A stretch of 7,250 nt of DNA from Candidatus Aenigmatarchaeum sp. (GTDB lineage: Archaea > Nanobdellota > Nanobdellia > Pacearchaeales > GW2011-AR1). The translations under genes and the position numbers were made by a program. This document shows, piece by piece, positions 1 through 5,279 of this stretch (position 1 is the stretch's first letter; each line of letters starts with the position of its first letter). A model generated the notes under the pieces. That model ran no database searches and had not been told where the DNA came from. It worked only from the letters and a program-made list of their open reading frames with translations. The stretch covers positions 1 to 7,250 of the forward strand of contig DYHK01000030.1 of assembly GCA_020724205.1 (NCBI GenBank), in the 5' to 3' direction.

Positions 1-627
1 GAGTATTCTGGATGGGATAATCCAAGAACCTGGACTGTTCAGAGTTTGATGCGTCGCGGGATTTTAGCAGATTCTATTAGAGAGTTTGTTGAAGAGATTG
101 GACTGAATCAGAATGATATTAATGTTCCTATAGATGCTTTATATGCAATTAATAGAAAAAAACTAGATGACATGGCTAATAGGTACTTCTTTGTGGAGAA
201 TCCTGTGAAGATAAGTGTAGAGAGTGCTCCAAAATTTAAGGAGGTTGGAGTTAAGGTACATCCTGAGAGAGATGAGACTAAAATAATTAATCTTGGAAAG
301 CACTTTTTTATTTCATTTAAAGATTTTTCAAAGTTTAAGAATCAAGAAGTAAGATTAATGCATCTTTATAATGTTAAATTAGCTGAAAAAGCTAGTTTTA
401 CTTCTGAAGAAAATAAACCTGAGATAAGAAGGATTCACTGGGTTTCTGAAGGTCTTAAAGCACGTATTATGATGCCTAATGGAGTTTATTTAAGAGGAAT
501 GGCTGAAGAAAATATTAAAAAGTTAAAGAAGGGAGAGGTTATTCAATTTGAGAGGTTTGGGTTCTGCAGATTTGATCACTTTGATAAGAAATCAAAAGAA
601 TATGAGTTTTGGTTTGGGCACGAGTAA
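1..627 (+). CDS. gltX: glutamyl-tRNA synthetase, archaeal type, C-terminal part (5' end outside window)
   Basis: Charges tRNA with glutamate in the cytoplasm; archaeal GluRS is usually non-discriminating and also makes Glu-tRNA(Gln) for amidation. The frame is open from base 1 to the TAA at 625-627, so 208 residues are visible and roughly the first 350 of a usual 550-570 are missing. The first residues, EYSGWDNPRTW, match the conserved GWDDPR stretch that follows the KMSKS-like loop in archaeal GluRS/GlnRS. Next come the RRGI...REF helix, ALYAINRKKLD and NRYFFVENPVKI (visible residues about 45-70). The rest fits the all-beta anticodon-binding domain, with RLMHLYNVKL, IHWVSEG, LRGMAEE and the terminal QFERFGFCRFD...EFWF. 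A TTG (46) and an ATG (49) lie inside the conserved region and are not the start. The gene faces the next one tail-to-tail with 2 nt between stops. Identification is firm; the catalytic core cannot be checked here. Confidence 0.95.
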   Translation, partial: EYSGWDNPRTWTVQSLMRRGILADSIREFVEEIGLNQNDINVPIDALYAINRKKLDDMANRYFFVENPVKISVESAPKFKEVGVKVHPERDETKIINLGKHFFISFKDFSKFKNQEVRLMHLYNVKLAEKASFTSEENKPEIRRIHWVSEGLKARIMMPNGVYLRGMAEENIKKLKKGEVIQFERFGFCRFDHFDKKSKEYEFWFGHE

Positions 628-629
628 GC

Positions 630-995
630 TTATAACAGATTAACTATAACAACTGATTTTTTTCTAGTGCTTAACTCTTTTAATTCGCTAGGAGATAGAT
701 TATATACTGTTCCCTTTTCTTTACTCTCTAGTTGTCTTAAAAGATGTTTTCCGTGCAACTCAATTGATGTAAGAGTACCCTCAACTATTTCTCTAGTTAG
801 ATCTCCTAATACCTTGTAAGGAGAATTTCCTCTACTTAGTCTTTCATCTGCAATGCTTCTTACTTCTGGATTATTCAATAGAGCAAGATATCGATTAAGT
901 GCTACAAGTCCTTCATTATAGTCATGACTATCTTTTTCCCCTATAGGTGATCTATTAAGGTAAACAATATTTTCAGCCCTACTTTGATTTATCAT
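630..995 (-). CDS. hypothetical protein, 121 aa, probably helical and soluble
   Basis: I do not recognise this protein. It has 121 residues, no signal peptide, no membrane segment and no cysteine. It looks mostly alpha-helical and charged: helices are likely around residues 23-42, 43-55, 64-90 and 102-111. The C-terminus ends in a short hydrophobic strand, SVVIVNLL. The ATG at 993-995 is chosen because a TATA-like box (TTTAAAAA on the minus strand) begins 29 nt upstream, the same spacing seen at five other genes here. A GGGAG also lies just before the ATG, but would fall outside a leaderless transcript. A 7-bp inverted repeat sits between and overlaps the promoter elements, so regulation by a small DNA-binding protein is possible. 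The gene ends 2 nt from the gltX stop. Reality of the gene rests on length, promoter and position; function is unknown. Confidence 0.6.
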   Translation of the reverse strand: MINQSRAENIVYLNRSPIGEKDSHDYNEGLVALNRYLALLNNPEVRSIADERLSRGNSPYKVLGDLTREIVEGTLTSIELHGKHLLRQLESKEKGTVYNLSPSELKELSTRKKSVVIVNLL

Positions 996-996
996 A

Positions 997-1020
997 AAAA
1001 CTCCCTGATTTGAGAGTTTT
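997..1020. repeat. inverted repeat in promoter of the 121-aa gene
   Basis: AAAACTC (997-1003) and GAGTTTT (1014-1020) are perfect 7-bp inverted arms separated by 10 nt. The distal arm overlaps the TATA-like box of the minus-strand gene and the proximal arm lies against its start codon. This is a plausible operator, or a hairpin if transcribed. It could be chance in AT-rich DNA. Confidence 0.4.
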
Positions 1021-1024
1021 TAAA
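1017..1024 (-). promoter_or_regulatory. TATA-like box for the 121-aa gene
   Basis: The minus strand reads TTTAAAAA, preceded by purine-rich CAAAGG as a possible BRE. Its first base is 29 nt from the A of the ATG at 995, which would place transcription start at or next to the start codon (leaderless mRNA). Confidence 0.55.
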
Positions 1025-1111
1025 CCTTTGTATTTAGTGTCACTTTATAGTAACAATATAATCTATTAGGATTTTTAAGAAGTTTTTATGTGTACTTGTA
1101 TGATAATTAGC

Positions 1112-1119
1112 TTTATAAA
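1112..1119 (+). promoter_or_regulatory. TATA box of the pilin gene
   Basis: TTTATAAA starts exactly 29 nt before the ATG at 1141. This is the best TATA match in the window and predicts a leaderless transcript. The AAGG directly touching the ATG is too close to serve as a Shine-Dalgarno site. Confidence 0.65.
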
Positions 1120-1140
1120 GAAGTTTTATTTAGATAAGGT

Positions 1141-1569
1141 ATGAATAAAAACAAAAGAGGTGTGTCGGACGTTGTAACAACTGTTCTGATGATCTTGCTT
1201 GTTATTGCTGCAATAGGAATATTGTGGGCTGTTATAAGCAATTTTGTTGGAAGAGGGACAGAGAATGTGGCTGATACTGCTGAGTGTTTAGCAGTCCAGT
1301 TCCAGATAGATTCTGCTAAGAATGTAACAGAAACCATTGCTAACATAAGTGTTAAGAGGGTTTCTGGAAGTGCAGATGTTACTGAATTGAAATTCTTTGT
1401 AGATGGTGCAAGCACAACAGCTTCAGGAACTGTTCCAGGTGTTGGAGAGACTAGGGTTTTCAGTATGACTGGCTTGTCAAGTCCTGCAGGAAAGAAGGTT
1501 GGAATTGCTGCAGTTGTAGGCGATACGACATGCAATATAGCTGACGAAGAAACAATAACAACAAATTAA
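1141..1569 (+). CDS. archaeal type IV pilin precursor with class III signal peptide
   Basis: Subunit of an extracellular type IV pilus. After cleavage of a short basic leader, the hydrophobic N-terminal helix packs in the filament core. MNKNKRG ends in the K-R-G prepilin-peptidase (PibD/EppA type) site, with cut after G7, leaving VSDVVTTVL... and a hydrophobic helix to about residue 32. This is the RGVS-type N-terminus of archaeal adhesive pilins (Pilin_N family) rather than that of archaellins. The 135-residue mature protein has a Ser/Thr/Gly/Val-rich beta head, two cysteines (C49, C131) that could form a disulfide, and two N-glycosylation sequons (N61-V-T, N68-I-S). It has its own TATA box and a T-rich terminator, and no assembly ATPase or platform gene is in view. 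Codons are visibly richer in C-ending and CTG/CAG/ATC forms than neighbours, suggesting high expression or transfer. The ATG is supported by promoter and leader. Confidence 0.9.
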   Translation: MNKNKRGVSDVVTTVLMILLVIAAIGILWAVISNFVGRGTENVADTAECLAVQFQIDSAKNVTETIANISVKRVSGSADVTELKFFVDGASTTASGTVPGVGETRVFSMTGLSSPAGKKVGIAAVVGDTTCNIADEETITTN

Positions 1570-1619
1570 TTTTTTAATTTAAATTTTAGTTTTTCTTTTT
1601 CTTTTATTTTTTAATTTTT
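1570..1619 (+). terminator. T-rich terminator after the pilin gene
   Basis: Immediately after the pilin stop, about 50 nt are nearly all T and A, with T-runs such as TTTTTCTTTTTCTTTTATTT on the coding strand and no strong GC stem. This matches intrinsic archaeal termination at oligo-T tracts and is the only such tract in the window. Confidence 0.6.
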
Positions 1620-1626
1620 AAAAACA

Positions 1627-1634
1627 TTTATTAA
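1627..1634 (+). promoter_or_regulatory. TATA-like box for the 78-aa gene
   Basis: TTTATTAA, preceded by AAAAACA, starts 29 nt before the ATG at 1656 and lies just past the pilin terminator. It predicts a leaderless mRNA and supports this small gene being real. Confidence 0.5.
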
Positions 1635-1655
1635 GTATTATTTGTTAGTGCTTTA

Positions 1656-1892
1656 ATGAAAGGTGATTTTGATATTATTTATTATCAAAGAGTATTTACT
1701 CAACTTCTTTTATTAACTACGCCTGTTAATTTTATGGATCTTCATTATTCAAATAATTTAACTGAGCTTTCTAGAATTATAGATGATGCAGAATCTTTTC
1801 CTCATGAAGTTAGAGGAGGAGATTACCAGAATAGACTTGATAGAGTTAAAAGAAAACATGATGACTTAAGAAGTAATGTTATTTCTGCCTAA
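1656..1892 (+). CDS. hypothetical protein, 78 aa
   Basis: I do not recognise this protein. The N-terminal half has a short hydrophobic stretch (FTQLLLLTTPVNF, about residues 14-26), too short and polar to be a secure membrane helix. The C-terminal half is highly charged and probably helical (residues 36-74, with RLDRVKRKHDDLR). No cysteines, metal motif or signal peptide are visible. The start is supported by a TATA-like box at the window's usual 29-nt spacing. Its last 14 nt overlap tail-to-tail with the membrane-protein gene on the other strand. It is independent of the pilin, from which it is separated by a terminator and its own promoter. A role with the pilus cannot be argued from sequence. 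Confidence 0.55.
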   Translation: MKGDFDIIYYQRVFTQLLLLTTPVNFMDLHYSNNLTELSRIIDDAESFPHEVRGGDYQNRLDRVKRKHDDLRSNVISA

Positions 1893-2151
1893 ATTTCTTA
1901 ACTAATAAAACAATTACACATGCTACTAGATAAGAAGCTATTAATCCAATAATTAGATTAGTATAGTAAATTCCAACAATTGGACCATTGAACATTGTGA
2001 ATTGTGTGAATAATGATTGGGTTCCTGGTTGAGGACATGGAGCTTTAATACATTGAATTCCATGGGGTTCAATAAATGGAATAAATCCTATTAATATTAT
2101 AAATAAAATAATTTTTGTAATTGTTGGTTTTAGGAAGTCTTTAATGTCCAT
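1879..2151 (-). CDS. small two-helix membrane protein with Cys-x4-Cys loop
   Basis: An integral membrane protein of unknown function. The N-terminus MDIKDFLKPT is short and basic. It is followed by a first membrane helix at about residues 11-27 (ITKIILFIILIGFIPFI), a loop of about 35 residues and a second helix at about 64-84 (TNLIIGLIASYLVACVIVLLV). It ends in the basic tail KKFRQK. By the positive-inside rule both ends are cytoplasmic and the loop is outside. That loop contains C34-I-K-A-P-C39, which could form a disulfide or bind metal. The FLKPT-plus-helix start resembles small membrane proteins I associate with DPANN archaea, but I cannot name a family. The ATG is supported by a TATA-like box 29 nt upstream. 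The 3' end overlaps the 78-aa gene by 14 nt. Confidence 0.75.
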   Translation of the reverse strand: MDIKDFLKPTITKIILFIILIGFIPFIEPHGIQCIKAPCPQPGTQSLFTQFTMFNGPIVGIYYTNLIIGLIASYLVACVIVLLVKKFRQK

Positions 2152-2172
2152 ATATTATATAGGGTTTGAATT

Positions 2173-2180
2173 TATTTAAA
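2173..2180 (-). promoter_or_regulatory. TATA-like box for the two-helix membrane protein
   Basis: The minus strand reads TTTAAATA, starting 29 nt before the ATG at 2151. A second AT-rich run (TATATAATA) touches the start codon and is too close to act as a TATA box for this start. Confidence 0.5.
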
Positions 2181-2226
2181 GGCTTTGAAGCTTCCAAATT
2201 AGATTGAAGTTACTTTTTTAATTAGA

Positions 2227-2234
2227 TTTATAAT
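2227..2234 (+). promoter_or_regulatory. TATA box of the squalene/phytoene-synthase-like gene
   Basis: TTTATAAT starts 29 nt before the ATG at 2256, predicting a leaderless mRNA. It lies 47 nt from the divergent TATA box of the membrane-protein gene, so the two genes share one short intergenic region. Confidence 0.55.
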
Positions 2235-2255
2235 CTCTTTTGAAGTTATTTTTAT

Positions 2256-3092
2256 ATGAATGTATATTCTGAGAAAAGAGCCTTACAAGAAGCTAATTTA
2301 GAGAGAATTAAAGAGATGAAGATGTATGGAAGAATTAAAACTTATAAAAGAATAAATTCTCTTCTGAAAAAAGATTTAAGGGAAGGATTTATCCTTACAA
2401 ATCATGCATTAGCTATTGTTGACGATAGTTTGGATAATGAAGGAGGGAATTTAAGTGAAACAGAAAAAGTATTTTCAAGGAGCTTTAATGGTGAAGATTT
2501 TAAATTAAACAATGAAAAATTAAGAAAAATACAAAGATTAGGATATATTTTAAGAAAACTTAAGATTAATGGATTTAAGAATGCTCAAAAAATATATCTA
2601 GAAATTATTAATTATTGGAAAATTGATGTTAGAGATAGGTCTAGAAGATTCAAAATTCTTTCTGCTAAAGATTTAGATAATTTAAATAAACAAATTGGTG
2701 CCTCTGTTGGGAAGCAATTTCTTTATTTTTTAACTCCTAATTTAGATTTAAAAACAATATCTTTATTAGCAGTCTTATATGGACGGGCTATAAAATATGC
2801 TGATAATCTTTCTGATTTAAATGACGATTTAAATAGAGGATATATTAATATTTCTAAAGAAGATATAAAGAAGTATAAATTATTTGTAAGTATGAATTCT
2901 AATGGCATTAAGGTAATGGATCTAAACTATTATAAAAAAGCAGAACTAAAAAGAGTTGAAAAGATGTTTAAAAAAGCATATAATAAAATGATGAAGGTTT
3001 CTTCAAATAATCACAATTATAAGGAAATGCTTACTTTATTTAATGAAGTCTCAGAATCATGGTTAAAGCAAGCAAGAGAGCTAGCTAAATAA
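2256..3092 (+). CDS. divergent squalene/phytoene-synthase-like class I isoprenoid enzyme
   Basis: Family members join two prenyl diphosphates head-to-head at the membrane, using Mg2+ held by two Asp-rich motifs. Here motif 1 is D56-D-S-L-D60 and motif 2 is D187-L-N-D-D191, followed by NRGYINISKEDIKKY, which mirrors the RGRxYxPxExL region after motif 2 in SQS/PSY enzymes. From memory of staphylococcal CrtM, D48xxxD52 and D172xxxD176 align with these motifs. IGASVG (147-152) corresponds to VAGTVG at near-identical spacing (35 versus 34 residues to motif 2), and YYKKAE (225-230) to the late Tyr-Tyr helix. The length of 278 is normal. Odd points: the Arg and Tyr just before motif 1 are A53 and N49, and the Arg before motif 2 is S186, so substrate or activity may differ. 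The protein is very Lys-rich. The stop directly abuts the elp3 stop, convergently. It is monocistronic; family assignment is probable, reaction unknown. Confidence 0.7.
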   Translation: MNVYSEKRALQEANLERIKEMKMYGRIKTYKRINSLLKKDLREGFILTNHALAIVDDSLDNEGGNLSETEKVFSRSFNGEDFKLNNEKLRKIQRLGYILRKLKINGFKNAQKIYLEIINYWKIDVRDRSRRFKILSAKDLDNLNKQIGASVGKQFLYFLTPNLDLKTISLLAVLYGRAIKYADNLSDLNDDLNRGYINISKEDIKKYKLFVSMNSNGIKVMDLNYYKKAELKRVEKMFKKAYNKMMKVSSNNHNYKEMLTLFNEVSESWLKQARELAK

Positions 3093-4508
3093 TTAAATCT
3101 CTTTAATCATGTAATCTTTGTCTAAAGAATATCCTAGTTTTTTATAATACTCTCTTACACCAATACCTGAGATGACTGCTATTTTTTTTATGTCCTTGTT
3201 TGTTTTTGAGAGGTCTTTTACTATATCTTCTGCCCTTGCCATTAGTTGCTTTCCAAGGCCCTTGTGCTGTCCCTCTTCTAAGTTTTTTTCACCTAGAGCT
3301 ATTGACTGTCCGTATACGTGTAGTTCACGGATTATTGCTGAGTTGTTTAGCTCTTCAATAAAAGAAGATTTTATGTTTGAGGGTATTCTTAGCCTTAGTA
3401 GTCCGAATAAGATATTATCTTTATTTACAGCTTGTATAAAGTATTCTTTTCCTCCGCTTGCATTATACTCAAGAGTTTTTATTTCAATATCTTGATCTAT
3501 GTCTTTCATGTATTGCTTTGCAAATCCTATCTCTCTGAATCTTATTTCTTTAACTGGAATGTTCATTGCCTTTAGATCATCAATTATGTCTTTTCTTAGA
3601 CTTATTCTCGTAGTTCCTGCTATAATATGGTCTGGTGCAAATTGTCTCATTACTCTCATTGTTCTGCAGTATTCTGGAATTACTTTGAACATCTCAATTA
3701 ATAGAGAGTGTATTTGTTCTAGAGTATAAGGCATAAATTTTCCTCTCTGGAAGTCTTTTTCCAATCCTGTGTTTTTTATTATTTGAGTTGGGTAGATTTT
3801 AAGTTGGTCTGGTTTGTAGTTATCATTTGTGAAAAGCTCTTTGAATAATTTTAAGTCTTTTTCTGGATTTGATCTTGGAAGACCAGGCATTATGTGGTAG
3901 CCTACTTTGAAACCCGCATCTTTTAATCTGTGAGTGGAATCTATTACATCTTGGACTGTGTGTGCTCTGTTAATATGTTTGTAGATTTCATCGTCTAGTA
4001 TTTGGACTCCAATCTCCATTCTTGTACAGCCAAAATCTAGAGCTCTCTTAATATCATCTGGGTTTGCAAAGTCTGGTCTTGTCTCTATACAGAGAGCAAC
4101 ACACCTATGCTCTGTTGTTTCATTGATCTTCTTTGCTTCTTCTAGTGAGTTTGATTTAAATCCATTAAGAGCATCGTAAATTCCTTTTATGAAAGAGTAT
4201 TGATAATCAACAGGATATGATAGGAAGGTTCCTCCTAGAATAATTATTTCTATTTTATCTGTTGGGTGGTTCATTACCTTGAAGGCTTCTAGTCTTGAAG
4301 AGATTTGTTCGTAGGGATCATACTTTAATCTCTCGGCTCTTAAGACTGGAGGGCTTAGTGGAGTGTAGGATTGAGGAACATTAAATACTGGACAGTATCT
4401 GCAGACGCCGTGTGAACACGGGCGAGGTTCTACCATTACAGCTATTGGCGTTACTCCAGCTAGAGTTTTACTTGGCTTTCTAACTTCATTGACTTGTGGT
4501 AGTTTCAT
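3093..4508 (-). CDS. elp3: Elp3 tRNA uridine(34) acetyltransferase/carboxymethyl-forming enzyme, short N-terminus
   Basis: Catalytic subunit of Elongator type. Archaea have Elp3 alone, and it starts 5-carboxymethyl modification of wobble uridine 34 from SAM and acetyl-CoA. The radical-SAM domain (about 15-300) has C31-SHGV-C36-RY-C39 for the 4Fe-4S cluster, LGGTF (91-95), IETRPD (141-146), EIGVQ (165-169) and HIMPGLP (205-211). RVMRQFAPDHIIAG leads to the linker, and the GNAT domain (about 345-471) has IRELHVYGQ, the acetyl-CoA loop QHKGLGK (414-420) and ISGIGVREYYKKLGY (446-460). The 471 residues are about 60-80 fewer than usual. The conserved SGVTPxAVM-type region begins at residue 17, so the N-terminal tRNA-binding extension is absent. 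No start codon exists between this ATG and the upstream in-frame stop at 4551-4553, so the short form is real unless sequence errors intervene. It diverges from the 4577 gene across a palindrome. Confidence 0.96.
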   Translation of the reverse strand: MKLPQVNEVRKPSKTLAGVTPIAVMVEPRPCSHGVCRYCPVFNVPQSYTPLSPPVLRAERLKYDPYEQISSRLEAFKVMNHPTDKIEIIILGGTFLSYPVDYQYSFIKGIYDALNGFKSNSLEEAKKINETTEHRCVALCIETRPDFANPDDIKRALDFGCTRMEIGVQILDDEIYKHINRAHTVQDVIDSTHRLKDAGFKVGYHIMPGLPRSNPEKDLKLFKELFTNDNYKPDQLKIYPTQIIKNTGLEKDFQRGKFMPYTLEQIHSLLIEMFKVIPEYCRTMRVMRQFAPDHIIAGTTRISLRKDIIDDLKAMNIPVKEIRFREIGFAKQYMKDIDQDIEIKTLEYNASGGKEYFIQAVNKDNILFGLLRLRIPSNIKSSFIEELNNSAIIRELHVYGQSIALGEKNLEEGQHKGLGKQLMARAEDIVKDLSKTNKDIKKIAVISGIGVREYYKKLGYSLDKDYMIKEI

Positions 4509-4537
4509 TTTTGTATATAAAAAGTTATTTTTGAGAG

Positions 4538-4543
4538 TATAAA
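4538..4543 (-). promoter_or_regulatory. possible TATA box for elp3
   Basis: The minus strand reads TTTATA, with its first base 35 nt from the elp3 ATG, which would give a leader of about 6 nt. A second AT-rich element (TATATA, about 4514-4519) is too close to the ATG. The box lies in one arm of the 28-bp palindrome. Confidence 0.35.
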
Positions 4544-4566
4544 AATGCTTTTAAAAGCATTTTTAT
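4539..4566. repeat. perfect 28-bp palindrome in the divergent elp3 promoter region
   Basis: The 14-nt half ATAAAAATGCTTTT is followed directly by its exact reverse complement, with no spacer. Symmetry breaks at 4538/4567. The centre TTTTAAAA (4549-4556) lies where a TATA box is expected for the plus-strand gene, and the outer arm overlaps the best elp3 TATA candidate. It could therefore be a shared two-way core promoter, an operator for a dimeric regulator, or a cruciform-forming site. Confidence 0.85.
4549..4556 (+). promoter_or_regulatory. TATA-like box for the 153-aa gene (palindrome centre)
   Basis: TTTTAAAA starts 28 nt before the ATG at 4577, within one base of the spacing used by six other genes in the window. 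It reads identically on both strands. Confidence 0.5.
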
Positions 4567-4576
4567 TAGGTTATCT

Positions 4577-5038
4577 ATGACTTATATTTGGCCTTTTGAT
4601 AGGAGGAAAGATCAAAATTTAGAAGTTGATTTGAATAATGATTCTTTAGAATTTGCTAGGTTTATGCAATCTAAGATTGCTAGAAAGTTTACAAAACGAG
4701 AGGGTTTTCCTATAAAACTCAGCCAAGTATTTGTTTATGACCTTTATGATGATAATTTGCCTTGGGAGAAGAGAGAAAACTTGCAGGAATTTTCTCGAGA
4801 TAGAATGATTGCTGAAACAAAACATGTATATAATCCTTATATTAATCCCTTAAGGAGACTTTCTTATGATCAAAGAATCGCATATAATTTTTATGATATT
4901 GATAAAAGAGACTTTTTTGAGACTTCTATTGGGAAGGTGGTGGGTGAGTCGGATATTAAAGAAATATATGGACATGAATTTGGTGAAGAATTAGACCGCT
5001 ACTTTCATAATCTTTTTGACATCTTCATGAGTCTTTAG
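4577..5038 (+). CDS. hypothetical protein, 153 aa, probably truncated by a frameshift
   Basis: I do not recognise this protein. It is polar and rich in Asp, Arg, Phe and Tyr, with no signal peptide, membrane helix or cysteine. It starts MTYIWPFDRR. It probably has a helix at about 23-39, a strand at VFVYDLYDD (51-59), and a run of aromatic and charged residues through RIAYNFYDIDKRDFFE (100-115). An acidic helix follows, at about 125-150, with EFGEELDRYFHNLFDIF. The ATG is supported by the palindromic TATA-like box. The stop TAG (5036-5038) sits where the -1 frame opens, and that frame continues as plausible protein for 65 codons. The intact ancestral product may thus have been about 219 residues. 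Position beside elp3 does not by itself imply tRNA function. Confidence 0.6.
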   Translation: MTYIWPFDRRKDQNLEVDLNNDSLEFARFMQSKIARKFTKREGFPIKLSQVFVYDLYDDNLPWEKRENLQEFSRDRMIAETKHVYNPYINPLRRLSYDQRIAYNFYDIDKRDFFETSIGKVVGESDIKEIYGHEFGEELDRYFHNLFDIFMSL

Positions 5039-5235
5039 TTGTTAGCGACCACTTTAATGAAATAAAGTTGAGATTTCCATTATTTGATTCAGTAGGGAAT
5101 TGTGTTTATCTCACAGACTTGAGTGAGGGAAGTATTTTTATTCCAGGCGAGTTTGAAAGAAAATCTCTTAATGCTTTATTTACTCCTCAACTTCATATAA
5201 GGGATGATTCTCTTGAAAATTCTATTAACTCTTAG
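5020..5235 (+). pseudogene. probable frameshifted 3' part of the 4577 gene
   Basis: In the frame one base back from the 153-aa gene, an open stretch runs from 5020 (just after TGA 5017-5019) to TAG 5233-5235. From 5038 it reads VVSDHFNEIKLRFPLFDSVG, then NCVYLTDLSEGSIFIPGEF and, at the end, LENSINS. This has normal protein-like composition, including GS-I-F-I-P-G-E-F. It lacks an ATG or GTG start; only internal TTG codons exist (5068, 5119), and I see no promoter for it. The simplest reading is a single-base indel between about 5020 and 5038 that separated it from the upstream gene. No X-XXY-YYZ slippery heptamer is visible at the junction, so programmed frameshifting is less likely. A sequencing or assembly error is equally possible. 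Confidence 0.5.
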
Positions 5236-5250
5236 TTTTTAATTGAAAGA

Positions 5251-5258
5251 TTTAAAAT
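5251..5258 (+). promoter_or_regulatory. TATA box of the methyltransferase gene
   Basis: TTTAAAAT, preceded by GAAAGA as a possible BRE, starts 29 nt before the ATG at 5280, predicting a leaderless mRNA independent of the upstream gene. Confidence 0.55.
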
Positions 5259-5279
5259 CTACCTATTTTTACTTATTTT

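Noticed and set aside
46..627. TTG at 46 or ATG at 49 as the start of a separate 190-aa gene
   Set aside because: The frame is open to base 1 and the upstream residues EYSGWDNPRTW are conserved GluRS sequence, so this is the inside of gltX.
1113..1535. 140-codon open frame antisense to the pilin
   Set aside because: It mirrors the pilin codons, has no promoter of its own and its protein is low-quality Ser/Thr/Pro/Val sequence.
2723..2908. 61-codon open frame antisense to the SQS-like gene
   Set aside because: It is a shadow of the conserved second Asp motif region.
3172..3729. Two open frames antisense to elp3 (3172-3495 and 3499-3729)
   Set aside because: They lie wholly within the secure elp3 gene and have no protein-family signal.
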